Shown here piece after piece: positions 1 through 10,705 of a stretch of DNA of 64,000 nucleotides. Every line of letters starts with the position of its first letter. The first letter of the stretch is position 1. The DNA lies in the NCBI GenBank assembly GCA_020809425.1, contig JAGGDC010000001.1:868001-932000 (forward strand). The letters are read 5' to 3'. Source of the DNA: Candidatus Synoicihabitans palmerolidicus (GTDB lineage: Bacteria > Verrucomicrobiota > Verrucomicrobiia > Opitutales > Opitutaceae). Below the pieces are notes generated by a model, which did not search any database, was not told where the DNA came from, and saw nothing but the letters and a program-made list of their open reading frames with translations. Position numbers and translations under genes: made by a program.

Positions 1-137
1 GCAATCGTAATCTTCCCACCCCATGCGTGTAGGCACACCTGATTTCCAAGTTCGCTATGCGCTCCGATTGCGATATGTCCACGCTTACCGTTCGCGAAAC
101 CACGAACGATGCTCACGCCGGATTGTATTATCGTCAT
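1..137 (-). CDS. Hexapeptide-repeat acyltransferase, N-terminal fragment (runs off window)
   Basis: Reading the minus strand from an ATG at 137 gives about 45 residues with left-handed beta-helix character: imperfect hexapeptide repeats including HIAIGAHSELGNQ followed by VCLHAWGGKITI. Such repeats are typical of O-acetyl- or N-acyltransferases that decorate surface sugars. The gene continues beyond base 1, so the active-site region is not visible. It lies downstream of the minus-strand glycosyltransferase genes and fits as the next gene of the same O-antigen/exopolysaccharide cluster. An in-frame stretch upstream of the ATG (to about 200) could also be coding, so the start is uncertain. Confidence 0.5.
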   Translation of the reverse strand, partial: MTIIQSGVSIVRGFANGKRGHIAIGAHSELGNQVCLHAWGGKITI

Positions 138-282
138 GGGGCCACAGTGGATACTGGAGACCCGAAAGACCAATCGCCGCCCGTAAGAGAAAAAATTCAG
201 GAAACGTTCCACGTCAGCAATAAGGGATTCGTGGGGATTCGATCGTTCGGGCGACACACTGAAAAAATGTGGATCATCACGG

Positions 283-1476
283 TCATCTCTGCGGCGCAGC
301 AAATGGCGTTAAATACAGACTCCACGGGTCGCGGGGCAGTTTGTCTCGAACCCGGTTGAATGCGGCCAGGCCCATGGCGCTCCATTTGTTCCGATTTGCC
401 ATGGCCGCAATCAGACTTTGAGCAATCAGGGTAGGTTCGGCTGCCGGACAATTGAAACCAGTTTCGCCAGGAATCACCCATTCTCGAAACCCGCCGTATG
501 GAGTGCGACGCACGGGACGCCCACACGCCATGGCCTCGAGCATGGACACTGCGAGTCCCTCGTAGCGGGATGTGAGAACCAATAAATGGTGCCGCCTCCA
601 AATCGAATGAATGTCGTTGGTATGCGGCATGAACCGAACTTTGGATCCAAGTCCCAACCAATCGGCCAATTCCTCTAAGTAAGCGCGATCAGGGCCGTCT
701 CCGTAGAAATCGAACCGCCAGGAGGGGCGTTCCGGAGGGAGTAAGGCCAACGCCTCAAGTAAAACATCGAGTCCTTTGTGATGAGCATCCATCCGGCTAA
801 TGGAAGCCAGCGCGATGGGGGCATTCGATTCCGTTTTCGGCCAGGGCAACGGGGTATCGTAGGAAAACCGAATATAATGAGGAAAAATGGCAGCATTGCT
901 GAGTCGACTCAGCAACTGGGTCTCCGTGAGTTCCTTTGTCCAGGCGGAGTTTAAAAGGCATCGATGGGCGCGGGCAAACAGGTTGGCGGCGCGTTCGCGG
1001 CGATGCTTGGGCATGGTGGCCTGATGTTGATTCGAACGGAAGAAGAGATCGTAAGTGACCTCGGGATTTTGGAGGAATGAGAGCCGATGGGGTTCGGCCA
1101 GAATGTCGAATGACCCGCCCTGATTGATGAACACGTGGGGGTTTTTCAGCCTCAGGAGGCAGTGTTTGAGTGTACGGTGATCAGCGCTCCAATGACTGAG
1201 AATCCGCCGGAAAACAGTTAGGCGTCCGCTCCTCGCCGCCGGACGCGCTGGTTGAGCGAAGACTTGCATGCCTTGGTCGACCAATTCGCGCACCTCCTCT
1301 CGTGCCAATGCCGCCGGATGTAGAATTGCCACGACGGGAAAGCCGCGTTCGAGCAGGCGGGCAGCTGCTTGCGGCCAAACGTAATCCGGTGCCTCTCAGC
1401 CCCAATGGCCACGATTGGTGGAGTAAAAGATGGCCGATTTACGGTCACCTGGTTCATGGGGGATGAATGGACTCAT
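283..1476 (-). pseudogene. GT4-type glycosyltransferase with in-frame stop near the N-terminus
   Basis: A 349-codon open stretch (283-1332) carries the GT4/group 1 glycosyltransferase C-terminal domain: SRMDAHHKGLDVLLEAL, FYGDGPDRAYLEEL and SRYEGLAVSMLEAMACGRPV, the nucleotide-sugar binding region with its E-x7-E motif. In the same frame upstream an ATG at 1476 begins a plausible N-terminus (FYSTNRGHWG, then EAPDYVWPQAAARLLERGFP), interrupted by one TGA at about 1399. The enzyme would transfer a sugar from a nucleotide donor to a growing surface polysaccharide at the inner membrane. It starts 8 bp after the FkbM gene. I infer a nonsense mutation of a former Gly, Trp or Arg codon. A GTG restart inside the gene could make a truncated product without the acceptor domain. 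Confidence 0.75.
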
Positions 1477-1483
1477 CGCAGCA

Positions 1484-2232
1484 CTAGTTATGAGGAATAT
1501 ACGCAGTGGTATTGTCGCGCTCGATCACCAGTTCGTAGCTCAAATTCCTCAGTTGTTCCAAGATCGTCGTGTGATCCGCGACCGGGGCACATGAATGTTC
1601 GAAATGAACGACTCGGGGCTGTGACTTTTGCCAGTCCCACAGATTCAAAAGCTGGATGCCGAAACCCTCGGTATCGATGATGAGTACCTCGACTTCTTGG
1701 ATGGGAAAGGCGGTATCGATCTCTTCCCAGGGCAAGCAGTTTACCATTTCCTCGCGGATGAACTGGACGGGGATACTTAAGTCGCGGCAGGCCGATTCGA
1801 TTCTAGCACGGTCCAATGTCCCTAGGCCGTCGACGAAAGTCGGGGCGTTTGGAGCGTCCGCCGCAATGCTGTAGAGCTGGGCGGTTGCTCTTTCTGCCGC
1901 GACCGCCACCTGGACCACTCGAACCAGAGGGTAATCCTGATAACGTTTTAGAAGTTGCGGGATGAACGTTCCCCGAGGCTCTATCAGCGTCCCCCGCCAC
2001 TGGAGAGGGCGGATCAACGGAGCCAAAGGATCGTTGCGGGAGCCGTCATTTGCGCCGGCTGGCATGAACTTCCGCCTCTTCAGTCGCCGAACGCGCGATG
2101 TAGCGCGTAGCCAAACCCGGTCAAGGGCGATACATTCAGAAAACGAAGAACCGGGTGGTTGGTTCGTAACAAGGAAAGTTTGGCAAAACGCCACAACAGA
2201 GATTGTACGAAATGGGAATGGGATGAGGGCAT
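1484..2232 (-). pseudogene. FkbM-family methyltransferase, frameshifted N-terminus
   Basis: The body (about 1484-2090) shows FkbM motifs: GANDGS (SAM-binding loop), TLIEP, a VLIIDTEGFG segment and a VVHFEH strand, as in SAM-dependent sugar O-methyltransferases of polysaccharide clusters. The best N-terminus, starting at ATG 2232 with LLWRFAKLSLLRTNHPVLRF, is in another frame and reaches a stop at about 2080 just before GANDGS. The gene therefore seems to carry an indel there. It starts 12 bp after the end of the fucosyltransferase gene and is followed closely by the GT4 gene, so all were probably one transcript. An intact shorter start at 2194 exists but has an atypical N-terminus. Confidence 0.65.
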
Positions 2233-2244
2233 GGGGGAGAGTCT

Positions 2245-3868
2245 CTAGCGACTCAGCTTAGTCCAGGACTCGGGTACGATGAATTGTGATTTGACCGGAT
2301 TAATTGACGAACCATGGGTCCGGCGCGATCACCAGTTTTTCCGGATTCTGGTTCAACCATGCCGCCCACCAGGAAAAGGTGCGGTTGGCTACCGCGATGT
2401 GGTCACACGCCGCCATCAATCGTATTTTATCATAGGCGTGGAAGGGTCTCACCACGCGAACATACTCGTGGGGCCCACTGAGTTGAAAGGATTCAGCCAC
2501 CGTCTCAATTTCATCGGAAAAGAGATATACTTTGGCATTGGGACTGCGTTGTCGAAGCATCGTCAAGGCGCGGTGGTAGTATTCAAAATCCAAGGACCCA
2601 ATGCTGCGGGCAAACTCGGGATTGCGTTGGTAATCCCCTAGTCTGAAGTGGAGGGCGATCGATGGACCGGACTGAATTTCCTGGGGCAACTCGGCTACCG
2701 CCGGTTGCGGTGGGTAGCGAAAACTGAAATGCAGGCGAAGTAGGTCCGCGGTGGAATCGAAATACCGCTCCGACTGGAACATACCGTGAAGGTAAGGGTT
2801 ATCCGCTTGGAGTATGCCCGGCATGGGCATCAACTGATGAGGTTTCAGTCCTCTGTGCATGGAACCAAATAAATGAAATATCGAAAGGAAAGTCAGATAA
2901 ATAAAAGCACTAGCCGAGGGCAAGGACGTAGCCGTGAGGCTGGGTCTGAAAGAAGCCGTAGGCAAACTTGTGGGGCGACGAACAGAAACATGGTAATAGG
3001 CTTAGCATCCGGGACGAGTCACCACCACATGACGAAGTCCTGTGGTACAGGATGTAAGGGTAGACGGTGCGCTCGTGCGAGGGAAGTTGATGCCATTATC
3101 CGGGGAGGCCTCTGTGCCCCGCGTCCCGTCTATGACGGGGAGCAGCCGCGTCGGTAACGACGACGGAGGAAACAGAGGAGTCAGCAGAAGGCATAGTAGT
3201 CACGGGAAACGAGCCGGGAGTAGTCGCTGACGGGTTACCCGTCCGACGAATGAACTGGAGGTCTCAACTGTGACGAAGGCCCGAACCAAAATGATGAGCG
3301 CGAGTCCGTTTGCTCGATCCACCCTCCGAAACCGACCGGTGTATCGGGTGGTCGACGCGAAACGGGTTTCTCAAACTCAACCGAAGGGCCCACCTGCCAG
3401 GAGGGTGATTCGGTTCTATCCAACTACGGTCCGATAGCGTTTCGGAACCGCCCGGTGCGGACCCGCATGCCGGGTGGTGTGGGGGGCGGAGGCTAATTAC
3501 CCTCCGCCTACCCGATTGATGAAGTCCTCCGAGAAAGTATGGTTGGTTTCGCTATACCTATTGCCGGGTGAGGCGAACTGGTCAGTCCATTGATTTAGCC
3601 GCAAGCGCTTGGCGAGTGCGATCGACCAACGTTCGGATCGGCTGAGCGCAGGGCCTTGGGTTCGCTTCACCTCTTCGGTCGTGGCAAACTGTTCAGTAAT
3701 GTTCAGACAAGACAGTGCGTATTGATTGTGGGCTTCGTAAGCTGGATCGTCACGATACCAGGAGACATCCAATTTGAGAACGGTGCGGCGACGCTCGGCG
3801 AGCGCGAGCCCAGCCGCATATTGAAACATCTGATTTCCGAGTCCGCCCGTAAGCCAAATGATGATCAT
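2245..3868 (-). pseudogene. GT11 alpha-1,2-fucosyltransferase split by a group II intron
   Basis: The N-terminal part (3517-3868) has the GT11 signature LTGGLGNQMFQYAAGLALA. The C-terminal part (about 2300-2854) has HFRLGDY (the GDP-fucose binding HxRxxD-type motif) and a RTFSWWAAWLNQNPEK stretch. Together they form one alpha-1,2-fucosyltransferase, a cytosolic enzyme that adds fucose to lipopolysaccharide or capsule units. About 660 bp of foreign sequence separates the halves, and it is an intron lying in the opposite orientation. A second lesion occurs near 2303: the frame ends after PDPWFVN, whereas another frame continues with SQFIVPESWTKLSR to a stop at 2245. Inactive, I infer. The ATG at 3868 was chosen because it directly precedes the conserved first strand. 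Confidence 0.85.
2855..3516 (+). mobile_element. ORF-less group II intron, antisense within the fucosyltransferase gene
   Basis: The 3' end carries a textbook domain V (3447-3478): a 9-bp basal helix ACCGCCCGG/CCGGGTGGT, a 2-nt TG bulge and an apical TGCG/CGCA helix with a 4-nt loop. Domain VI follows: an 8-bp helix GGCGGAGG/CCTCCGCC (3485-3508), then the bulged branch-point A at 3510 and the end CCCGAT at 3516. The 5' end is less certain; GTGCAT at 2855 is the best GTGYG-like start and is where fucosyltransferase homology breaks off. No reverse transcriptase is present, and the length (about 660 nt) matches a bare ribozyme. Because it is antisense to its host gene, it cannot splice out of that mRNA. 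Mobility would need a maturase from elsewhere in the genome. Confidence 0.8.
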
Positions 3869-3932
3869 GACGGATAAGTTGTTGTGCGGTTCCAATAAGG
3901 TGAAAATTGACGCCTAACTAGACCGAATAAAG

Positions 3933-5177
3933 TCATGCGTTCGGAGCAAACCGATGGATTTCGGTCCGCATGGAATTGAGCACCAATCCGTAACCGGCAG
4001 TCGCAGCACAGTATGACGTCGAGTTTTCCGAGGTGATATCGAGTCGTGCAAGTTCGGCTTGCTGGAAGGTCCTATCATCCTCGCTCAGCCCAACCACCAT
4101 CTTGTAGCTGTCGGCGGCAATAGCCACCGAGTCTTGGGTGAAGGAGACCTCGTGTTCCCCTGCGGGAAGTGGTTGCGGCGCGGTTCAGACCGTCTGCAGA
4201 CCCAGACCTTCACTGGTCTGTAAACCAAGTCCGCAGACGAAGTTCGTGATCGGGCGAACCGCAGTTACCCGAATCTTGGCCCGCCAAGGTTCGCCGATAC
4301 GGAAAAGGGTGGAATTCCGCCCGGGGAGGTCTTCGAGTGTGAATCCACGCACAAAGGCGCGATCGCGAATCGACTCGTCGGGGGTGGGGATTCGGAAATC
4401 ACTCTGAGTACTCCCGTTGTTCGCGTAGGCCACCAAGGTCGAAGGCACGTCGCTCACCATCGAGACCTGGCCTCGATCGAGCAATATGGCCTGAGAACAG
4501 AGCTGTCGGATGACTGGCAGATTGTGGCTCACGAAGAGAATCGTCCTGCCTTCTGTTCCTGAAATTTGTTTCATTTTCCCAATGCACTTTTTCTGAAAGG
4601 CGACATCATCGACCGCGTGCACTTCGTCGACGATCAAGATTTCGGGTTCCAGATGAGCGGCGACCGCAAAGGCCAAACGAACGTACATGCCGCTGCTGTA
4701 GCGTTTGACCGGGGTGTCCAGGAAGCGCTCAACTTCAGCGAAGGCGACGATCTCAGCGAATTTACTTCGAATCTCACTCCGACTCATGCCCAAGATCGCA
4801 CCGTTAAGAAAAATATTTTAGCGGCCACTTAGTTCGGGGTGGAAGCCAGTACCTACCTCTAACAGAGAGGCGACTCGACCGTGAATTGAAATGCGACCGG
4901 AAGTGGGTTCGGTGATGCGGGACAGGACTTTGAGCAATGTGTTCTTTCCCGCACCGTTGCGACCGATGATCCCCATTACTTCTCCAGAATTCACTCTGAA
5001 GTTCACATCGCGCAGCGCCCAGAAATCTTCGTTCTCGAGTCGGCGCCTTTTGAGCGATCTGAAGAATCCGCGAGCGCCTTGGCTGATGGCGTCACGCAAT
5101 GTATCGGCTCGAACGTGGTGACCGATAATGGAGCGCTTTGAGAGATCGCTAACGATAATGGCGGGAGATGAACTCAT
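3933..5177 (-). pseudogene. wzt: Polysaccharide export ABC transporter ATPase (Wzt-like), two in-frame stops
   Basis: The ATG at 5177 starts a typical O-antigen/teichoic-acid exporter ATPase: Walker [15 protein letters not shown], signature RYSSGMYVRLAFA, Walker B ILIVDEVHAVDD, switch His in LFVSHN, and a C-terminal polysaccharide-recognition domain to 3933. Two stops lie in the same frame. A TAA at 4818 follows HPELSGR where the family has R-E-N-I. A TGA at 4185 lies in the C-terminal domain after a repeated LGLQT motif. Walker A reads GKN instead of GKS, and Walker B has unusual residues. Substitutions at nucleotide-contact residues plus nonsense codons indicate real decay rather than miscalled bases. 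Transcribed just after the permease gene (28 bp gap). Confidence 0.85.
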
Positions 5178-5205
5178 CTCTATGTTTTATTGAGTAGCGC
5201 GCTGT

Positions 5206-6044
5206 TCAAATTACGTCAGCTAAACTTTTCTCGGTTCGACGGAAGTACCATAAACCATTGACGATGATCACGGTGATCAGGACACATCCAAATCCGAGAC
5301 CGATCGGGTCGATTGTTTGATTCCCACCCAAAAGGCACCAGCGAAATCCATCCACCGCCGCCGTCATAGGGTTGAGCGCGAGCAATCCGCGCCAGTTGGG
5401 AAAGAAATCGGTGCGAAATCCTACCGGTGTCACGAACACCCCAATCTGCCGCAGAAAGGGAACAATGAATCGAAAGTCGCGGAATTTGACCGTAAGTGAA
5501 GTCAACCAAAGCCCGATCCCAAAGGCGGCTCCCATGGCCAATAGGACAAAGAACGGAAGAAGCCACCAGTGCCACGTTGGGTAGTAGCCAAACCAAGCCG
5601 CGAGCCCGGTAAACAGTACGAAGACAATCGAGCTATCGATCAGCGATACTGCCAGTGCGGATAGCGGCACGATCCGCCGCGGGAAATAGATTTTGTAAAT
5701 TAGACTAGAATTGGAAACCAAGCTTCCGCTTGAGCCATTCAGCGCAGCGGCAAAGAGTTGCCAGGGTAACAAACCGGCTAGCACCAGTAACATGGATAGG
5801 GCACTCCACCATCCGGCATTTTGGCCAAATTACCGAACAGGACCGTGAAGACCACGGTGGTTACGATGGGCTGAATCAGAGCCCACCTGGCGCCCAGTAC
5901 CGCTTGTTTATATCGAACTTTGATATCGCGCCACGCTAGGAATCCCAAGAGTTCACGGTAACGCCAAATATCCCGCCAATAGTGACGTTCGGTGCGGTCA
6001 GCTTCAATGATCAGGGTTTCAGTTGTAGATTCCACGGTGCGCAA
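5206..6044 (-). pseudogene. wzm: Polysaccharide export ABC permease (Wzm-like), frameshifted
   Basis: Two overlapping frames make one ABC-2 type permease. 6044 to about 5790 gives the cytosolic N-terminus with YRELLGFLAWRDIKVRYKQ and the first membrane helix. 5793-5206 gives the remaining helices, beginning GLLPWQLFAAALNGSS and ending FRRTEKSLADVI. The frame change falls at about 5790 after GGVPYP. The intact family protein of about 275 residues would pair with the Wzt ATPase to carry lipid-linked polysaccharide across the inner membrane. One indel inactivates it, and its partner ATPase is also broken, so I infer that export by this route is lost. Confidence 0.85.
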
Positions 6045-6114
6045 AAAGGAAGATGGCGATAAAAACGGTGGTGATATTTAAGGATTCAACGGGTTTCATT
6101 CAGTGCGTGTTGAA

Positions 6115-7156
6115 TTAGGGATCGAAAAAAACGAAGTCGAATACTCGGGCTCGTTCACGAATTTTTGCGTGATCCCAACTCGTTTGGAGCGCTCGGGTCA
6201 CTTTGGTTGCTAGGTCAGAAACATCGCCAAATTTTGAAGCCAGGCCGATTTCGGAGGTTATTACTTCGATCGCGGCTCCGGCGTCGGCGACGATGCAAGG
6301 AACGCCGTGAGTCATGGCTTCGAGGTAGACCAATCCGAACCTCTCGGCGCGGCTCGGGAGCGCGAACAGGCTGGCTTGAGCGAGGCGCTGTTGAACCTCC
6401 TCATCCGATAAGAATCCCGTAAATTCAATTGACGTCGGAGCTTTGGCGGTGGCGAGATGTTCCAACCGAGCGCGATCATCACCCGTCCCGATGATGCACA
6501 GACGGGCGAAGGGAACCTCCTTCTAAATAGTGGGCATTGCCTCAATGAGATGATCGACGCCTTTGTAACGGTCTTTGCCGTTCAAGCGGGTCAGGGTGAT
6601 GATAAGGCCCGGCACTGGGGCGGCAGGTGGAGGGCTCGGGCGTTGAGGGTCAAGTGAGTTGGGAATGACTTGAATCGCGTCCTTGTCGATACCGGGGCAG
6701 GCGTCCTGGATTTTCGTGGCAGTATGTTGACTGACCGCCCACACTGTCGCGCCACGTCCGATCGCGGTGCGCTCTGCCAAAGTCCATGGTCGCCAAACTT
6801 CAATGCCGTGGGCGACGACATAAACCTTGAGCTTGGGGTGAACGCGTTTGGCTAGATCAGCGAGGGGGAGGTGGTGGACGTGACCACAGATGACACGATC
6901 GCAATGGCGGGCAGCCCGCACGACACGCAGCACAAACCGGATACGTTTTCTTTGCCCCCAAATGATCGAAACCAATGACCTGTCGTGATAGAGTGAAAAC
7001 TCAAGCGCATGATGCGGTCCGTCGTTCAATACAGCCAGATGGACCTCATCTTCGGCAGTGGCCAGATCGCACAGTGCCTTGAGGTAGAGTCGCATCATTC
7101 GTTCGATACCTCCTTCGGTATTGAACAAAGCGGGGGGCGAGCAGCATTGTCTTCAT
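6115..7156 (-). pseudogene. Second GT4 glycosyltransferase, frameshift and in-frame stop
   Basis: The ATG at 7156 overlaps the asparagine synthetase stop (ATGA). After MLLAP a run of six C shifts the frame, and the true frame resumes with LFNTEGGIERMMRLYLKAL. The C-terminal domain shows LNGKDRYKGVDHLIEAM, then a TAG at 6523, then IIGTGDDRARLEHLA and FALPSRAERFGLVYLEAMTHGVP (GT-B donor-site motif). So there is one homopolymer slip and one nonsense codon in an otherwise full-length retaining GT4 enzyme of about 345 residues. Removing one C restores the reading frame. It belongs to the surface polysaccharide cluster between asnB and wzm. Confidence 0.8.
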
Positions 7157-9019
7157 GTGATTCGGGTGCGGTTGAGGAAGGCGATGAGGATGACGAGATT
7201 CCAAACCCGGCTCCATTGTTTGTCATCGGTCCCATCTCGGAATGTGGCCCATTGGCTCGCCACGGTAACCGGGTCTAGCAATGATTGGCGGGCGAGACTG
7301 GCGGATGAAAGGGTATCCTCGATAAACGGGCGTAGTTCCCGACGCATCCAGAGAGGAAAGGGAAGGGTAAACCCTCGTTTCGGACGATCGCGCAGCGACG
7401 GAGGCAAGATGTCTTCCACGGATTCGTAGAGGGCGGCTTTGGAGAAGGAGGACCGAATACGTAGGTGAGACGGTTGCCGCCAAAGCCATTCGATTAGAGG
7501 CCGGTCGACGAATGGAACGCGGAGTTCAAGTGAGGCCCTCATACTGAATACGTCGCTGTCTCGCAGTAAAACGTCGGCCATGTAAGTCCGGATTTCCCAA
7601 GCACTCACAATGGCGGCGGGGGAGGCTCCCCGTAAGGCCTCCCTCAGCTCAGGAAGAGCATTATGGTGACGTGGAGAGTGTGGAGTCTCCATCAACATTT
7701 GGCGCGCTTCGTCCGAAAATACCTGACGCTGGCGGTCGGCCACTTCATGAATGTCGCCGGCGTGACGCAACATCCCTGCCAGTTTGCGTCGTCCTGAGTC
7801 TCCCCGGTCCAAACGGCGACAAACGAGTTCACGGATCGACCTAGGAACGAGATGCCAAACAGGTAGGATTTTGGCAATCCGAGGCGTGTCTCGAAAAGAT
7901 GGATATCCGCCGAATATTTCGTCTCCGCCCAAACCGGACAGTGCCGCCGTGACCCCGCCCTGGCGCGCGATTCGTGATATCAGGTAAGTGTTGAATCCAT
8001 CGCCGACGGGTTGATCCAGACTATCCACATAGCGGGGGAGTTCATCGGCCGCCTCTTGGCCGCTGAGCGTAACTGAATGATGGTCGGTGCCATAGTGTCG
8101 GGCGGTTTCTTCAGCTGCGGTAAGTTCGGAGTAGTCGGTCTCGGCAAAGCCCAGGGAGAATGTTTTTAGGGGGGCGCTGGAGCGGCGAGCCATCAGCCTG
8201 GTCACAACCGCGGAATCCAAACCTCCCGAAAGAAATGCACAGACGGGCCCATCGGCCAAACGATGGGCGTCGATGGAGTCTTTAAAGCGGTTTCTTAGTG
8301 CGGTTTTGAATTCTGTGGGATCAATTGCATCGACTGAGTGGTTGGAGGGGCATTTCCAGAAACGATGTAAATGGGGGGCCCCTTCTCGCCAAACCATCAA
8401 TTCCCCCCGGTCGTAGTGATTTCGCGTCCTGGTAGATCGTTTCCGGAGCCGGAACGCTGAGCCGAGCCAGGAATTGGTCGACGGCATGAGGATTGATTGA
8501 CTGATCAAATTGTCGACTCGCACACAACGCGTTGAGCACCGATGCCAACAGTAGTTGGCCTGCGGTCTCGCTGTAGTAGAGCGGTTTGATTTCGAGCGGA
8601 TCACGTACAAGGGTGAGTGAATTTTGGCTCCGATCCCAAACGGCGAAGGCAAACATTCCCCGGAGTCGAGGCAGCGCATCGGAGCCCCAATGATGCCATG
8701 CATTGAGTAGAACCTCGGTGTCGCAATGCGTGTGGAATCGATATCCGCTCGATTCAAGTTCCTCCCGCAAGACTCGATGGTTGTAGATAGCCCCGTTGAA
8801 AATCAGAGCAAAACGCTCATCATTTGACGTCATGGGTTAGTGTCCGTGAGCGGGGCCGAAAATGGCCAATCGTATCATGCCCATCGAAAGCTGATCGAGC
8901 TCGATGCTGCCTTGATCATCGGGTCCGCGATGCGGCATGCTTTCCAGCATGTTCGCTACGGCTGCGCGCCGGGTTTCCGGCGAGATGTAGGGATTAATAA
9001 GACCGGCGATTCCGCACAT
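7153..9019 (-). pseudogene. asnB: Glutamine-dependent asparagine synthetase, broken
   Basis: The start at 9019 gives MCGIAGLI, with the catalytic Cys2 of the class II glutaminase domain. A TAA at 8837 replaces the Gln expected in the RLAI...GHQPM region, and the frame then continues to about 8410. There a six-C run shifts to the frame of the synthetase domain, with SGGLDSAVVTRL (PP-loop) and GLGGDEIFGG. Conserved glutaminase residues are altered: FNGAIYNH for FNGEIYNH and VRDPLEIKPLYY for the usual ARDPLGIKPLYY. Enzymes of this kind often sit in polysaccharide clusters to amidate uronic acids. With a nonsense codon, a frameshift and damaged motifs I regard it as a pseudogene. Confidence 0.85.
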
Positions 9020-9171
9020 AAAGCTTCGCCCGTCGCTTCCTGCGAAGGCGACCGTATGGACAGTTGGATTAAGTGCCCCCATGGGGTGGTCGTTGCGGGG
9101 TATTTACCCTAGGACGAGCAGGCGGTAGTGTTGAAGCCTCGAATCGATTTCGGCGACTCTTCAGAACCTCT

Positions 9172-9714
9172 TTATGCACAAATATTTGTGGCGATGTTTT
9201 CAGCAGTCGCTGAAGCGATCAGCACCGTAATCACGGCCAAGGCCAGATCAAGAGCGGTGCCTGCGCCGCGGGACGTGATTATACGGCCATCGGTAATGAC
9301 GCGTTCATGGGCCAAGATATGGGTCAACTCTGTTTCGGTCGCCGGATGCGCGGTATACCGGCGGCCAGCGAGTAATCCTGCGTCGTGCAGAACTAGCGGG
9401 GCCGCACAGATGGCAGCGATCCAACGGTCGGCAGCGTAGTGTTGCTCAAGGTGTTCGCGAACTTCGGGCGAGGCGCGAAGCAGGGAGACGCCCGGCCCCC
9501 CGGGAATAAACAATAAGTCGTAATTTGCGTCCGGCGAGATGGAGGCGAGGGATGCATCGGCGCGAAGGGTAATGCCATTGCGACCGGAGACATGTCGTTT
9601 GGAGCTGAGGGAAGCAATTACGACTTGGATTCCGGCCCGGCGCCAAATGTCCACTGGGGTAACGACTTCAATCTCCTCAAATCCCTCTGGCACTATTGTG
9701 AGAATGGTGGCCAT
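9172..9714 (-). CDS. DJ-1/PfpI family protein (YajL-like)
   Basis: Intact 180-residue protein of the DJ-1/PfpI superfamily. Visible features are a class I glutamine-amidotransferase-like fold beginning MATILTIVPEGFEEIEVVTP, the conserved Glu of that strand, the nucleophile elbow AAICAAPLVLHDAG with the reactive Cys, and TSRGAGTALDLAL near the C-terminus. Family members act as chaperones, glyoxalases or protein deglycases under oxidative or carbonyl stress in the cytosol; which applies here cannot be told from sequence. The start at 9714 precedes the first beta strand directly. It is divergent from the broken SDR gene, with 19 bp between the two start codons. Confidence 0.85.
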   Translation of the reverse strand: MATILTIVPEGFEEIEVVTPVDIWRRAGIQVVIASLSSKRHVSGRNGITLRADASLASISPDANYDLLFIPGGPGVSLLRASPEVREHLEQHYAADRWIAAICAAPLVLHDAGLLAGRRYTAHPATETELTHILAHERVITDGRIITSRGAGTALDLALAVITVLIASATAENIATNICA

Positions 9715-9733
9715 GGTGCTTGAGACTAAAGTG

Positions 9734-10633
9734 ATGATATCCCCGTTTGCCCATGGTTTTTTCCGCGAAAAGCGACTGTTGGTGGCAGGAGCGGGTTATG
9801 TGGGCGGAGCAGTCTCACGGCAATTTTTTGCCAAGGGCGGAACGGTGGTTGTGCTCACCCGTAATGCCCAAAAAGAGGAGGTGCTTCGCAAGGTGGGAAT
9901 GGAAGCACTTGTCGCCGATTTGGCTGAAGATAAATGGCATACGAAACTAGACGGCTCTTTCGATTTCGTGCTGAATTGCGTGAGTTCCGGCGGAGGTGGT
10001 CTCACGGGGTATCAGCATAGTTACCTTGAGGGATGCGTTCCTTGATGAACTGGATGAACCAGTCGGGGCAAAACAGCCATATACTCTACACGGGAAGCAC
10101 GTCAGTCTATGATCAGGATGGCGGAATTAAGGTTGACGAGACGCTGCCAGCCAAGGCTTCAGACCCACGGGGTGAGATTTTGATACGAACGGAAGCAACT
10201 CTGCGTGAATGGAGCGGGACGTGGACGATATTACGGGTGGCCGGAATTTATGGACCCGGGCGACACTACCTGCTAAATGCGCTGAAGGCGGGCCGTAGAG
10301 AGGTGGCAGGGCGGGGAAATCATCACCTCAATCTTATCCATCTGGAGGATATCGTGAGTGCGGTGCTGACCGTTTTCTCGCAAAGCGATCGGACTGGCGG
10401 GCGAATTTTTAATGTCGCGGATGATGGACGCGCCATCAAGGCGGAGGTGGTCTGATGGCTAGCCGAGCGTTTGGGAGTCATAGATTGGAAGTTCACCGGA
10501 GTGAGCGCATCTGGTCGTCGGGCTTACATGCCAAATTGTATTATTTCTAACGAGCTGATTAAGAGTTCTATAGGGGGGAGAGCCTGCGTTCCAAAATTTC
10601 AGGGAAGGCTACGAAGCGTTACTTGAAGCTTGA
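9734..10633 (+). pseudogene. NAD-dependent epimerase/reductase (SDR, YeeZ-like), multiply broken
   Basis: The first frame shows a Rossmann fold: RLLVAGAGYVGGAVSRQF, then FDFVLNCVSSGG. After a frameshift at about 10030 the second frame continues with SHILYTGSTSVYDQDGG (Ser/Tyr catalytic region), TILRVAGIYGPGRH and IFNVADDG. It then hits a TGA at 10453 after KAEVV, followed in the same frame by WLAERLGV. The C-terminus, FREGYEALLEA, is in yet another frame and ends at 10633. At least two indels and one nonsense codon are present in a short extended SDR of about 290 residues. The substrate is unknown; the family acts on nucleotide sugars or related carbonyl compounds. Confidence 0.75.
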
Positions 10634-10705
10634 AGATCGGCGCTGGTTCGCGACCGATACTTTCCTTTAAGTTCAATCATTCATCCTAAACCCCTTTAAA
10701 AAACC

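Noticed and set aside
3235..3423. 62-codon minus-strand frame inside the intron
   Set aside because: It lies antisense to ribozyme structure near domain IV and resembles no reverse transcriptase or other protein.
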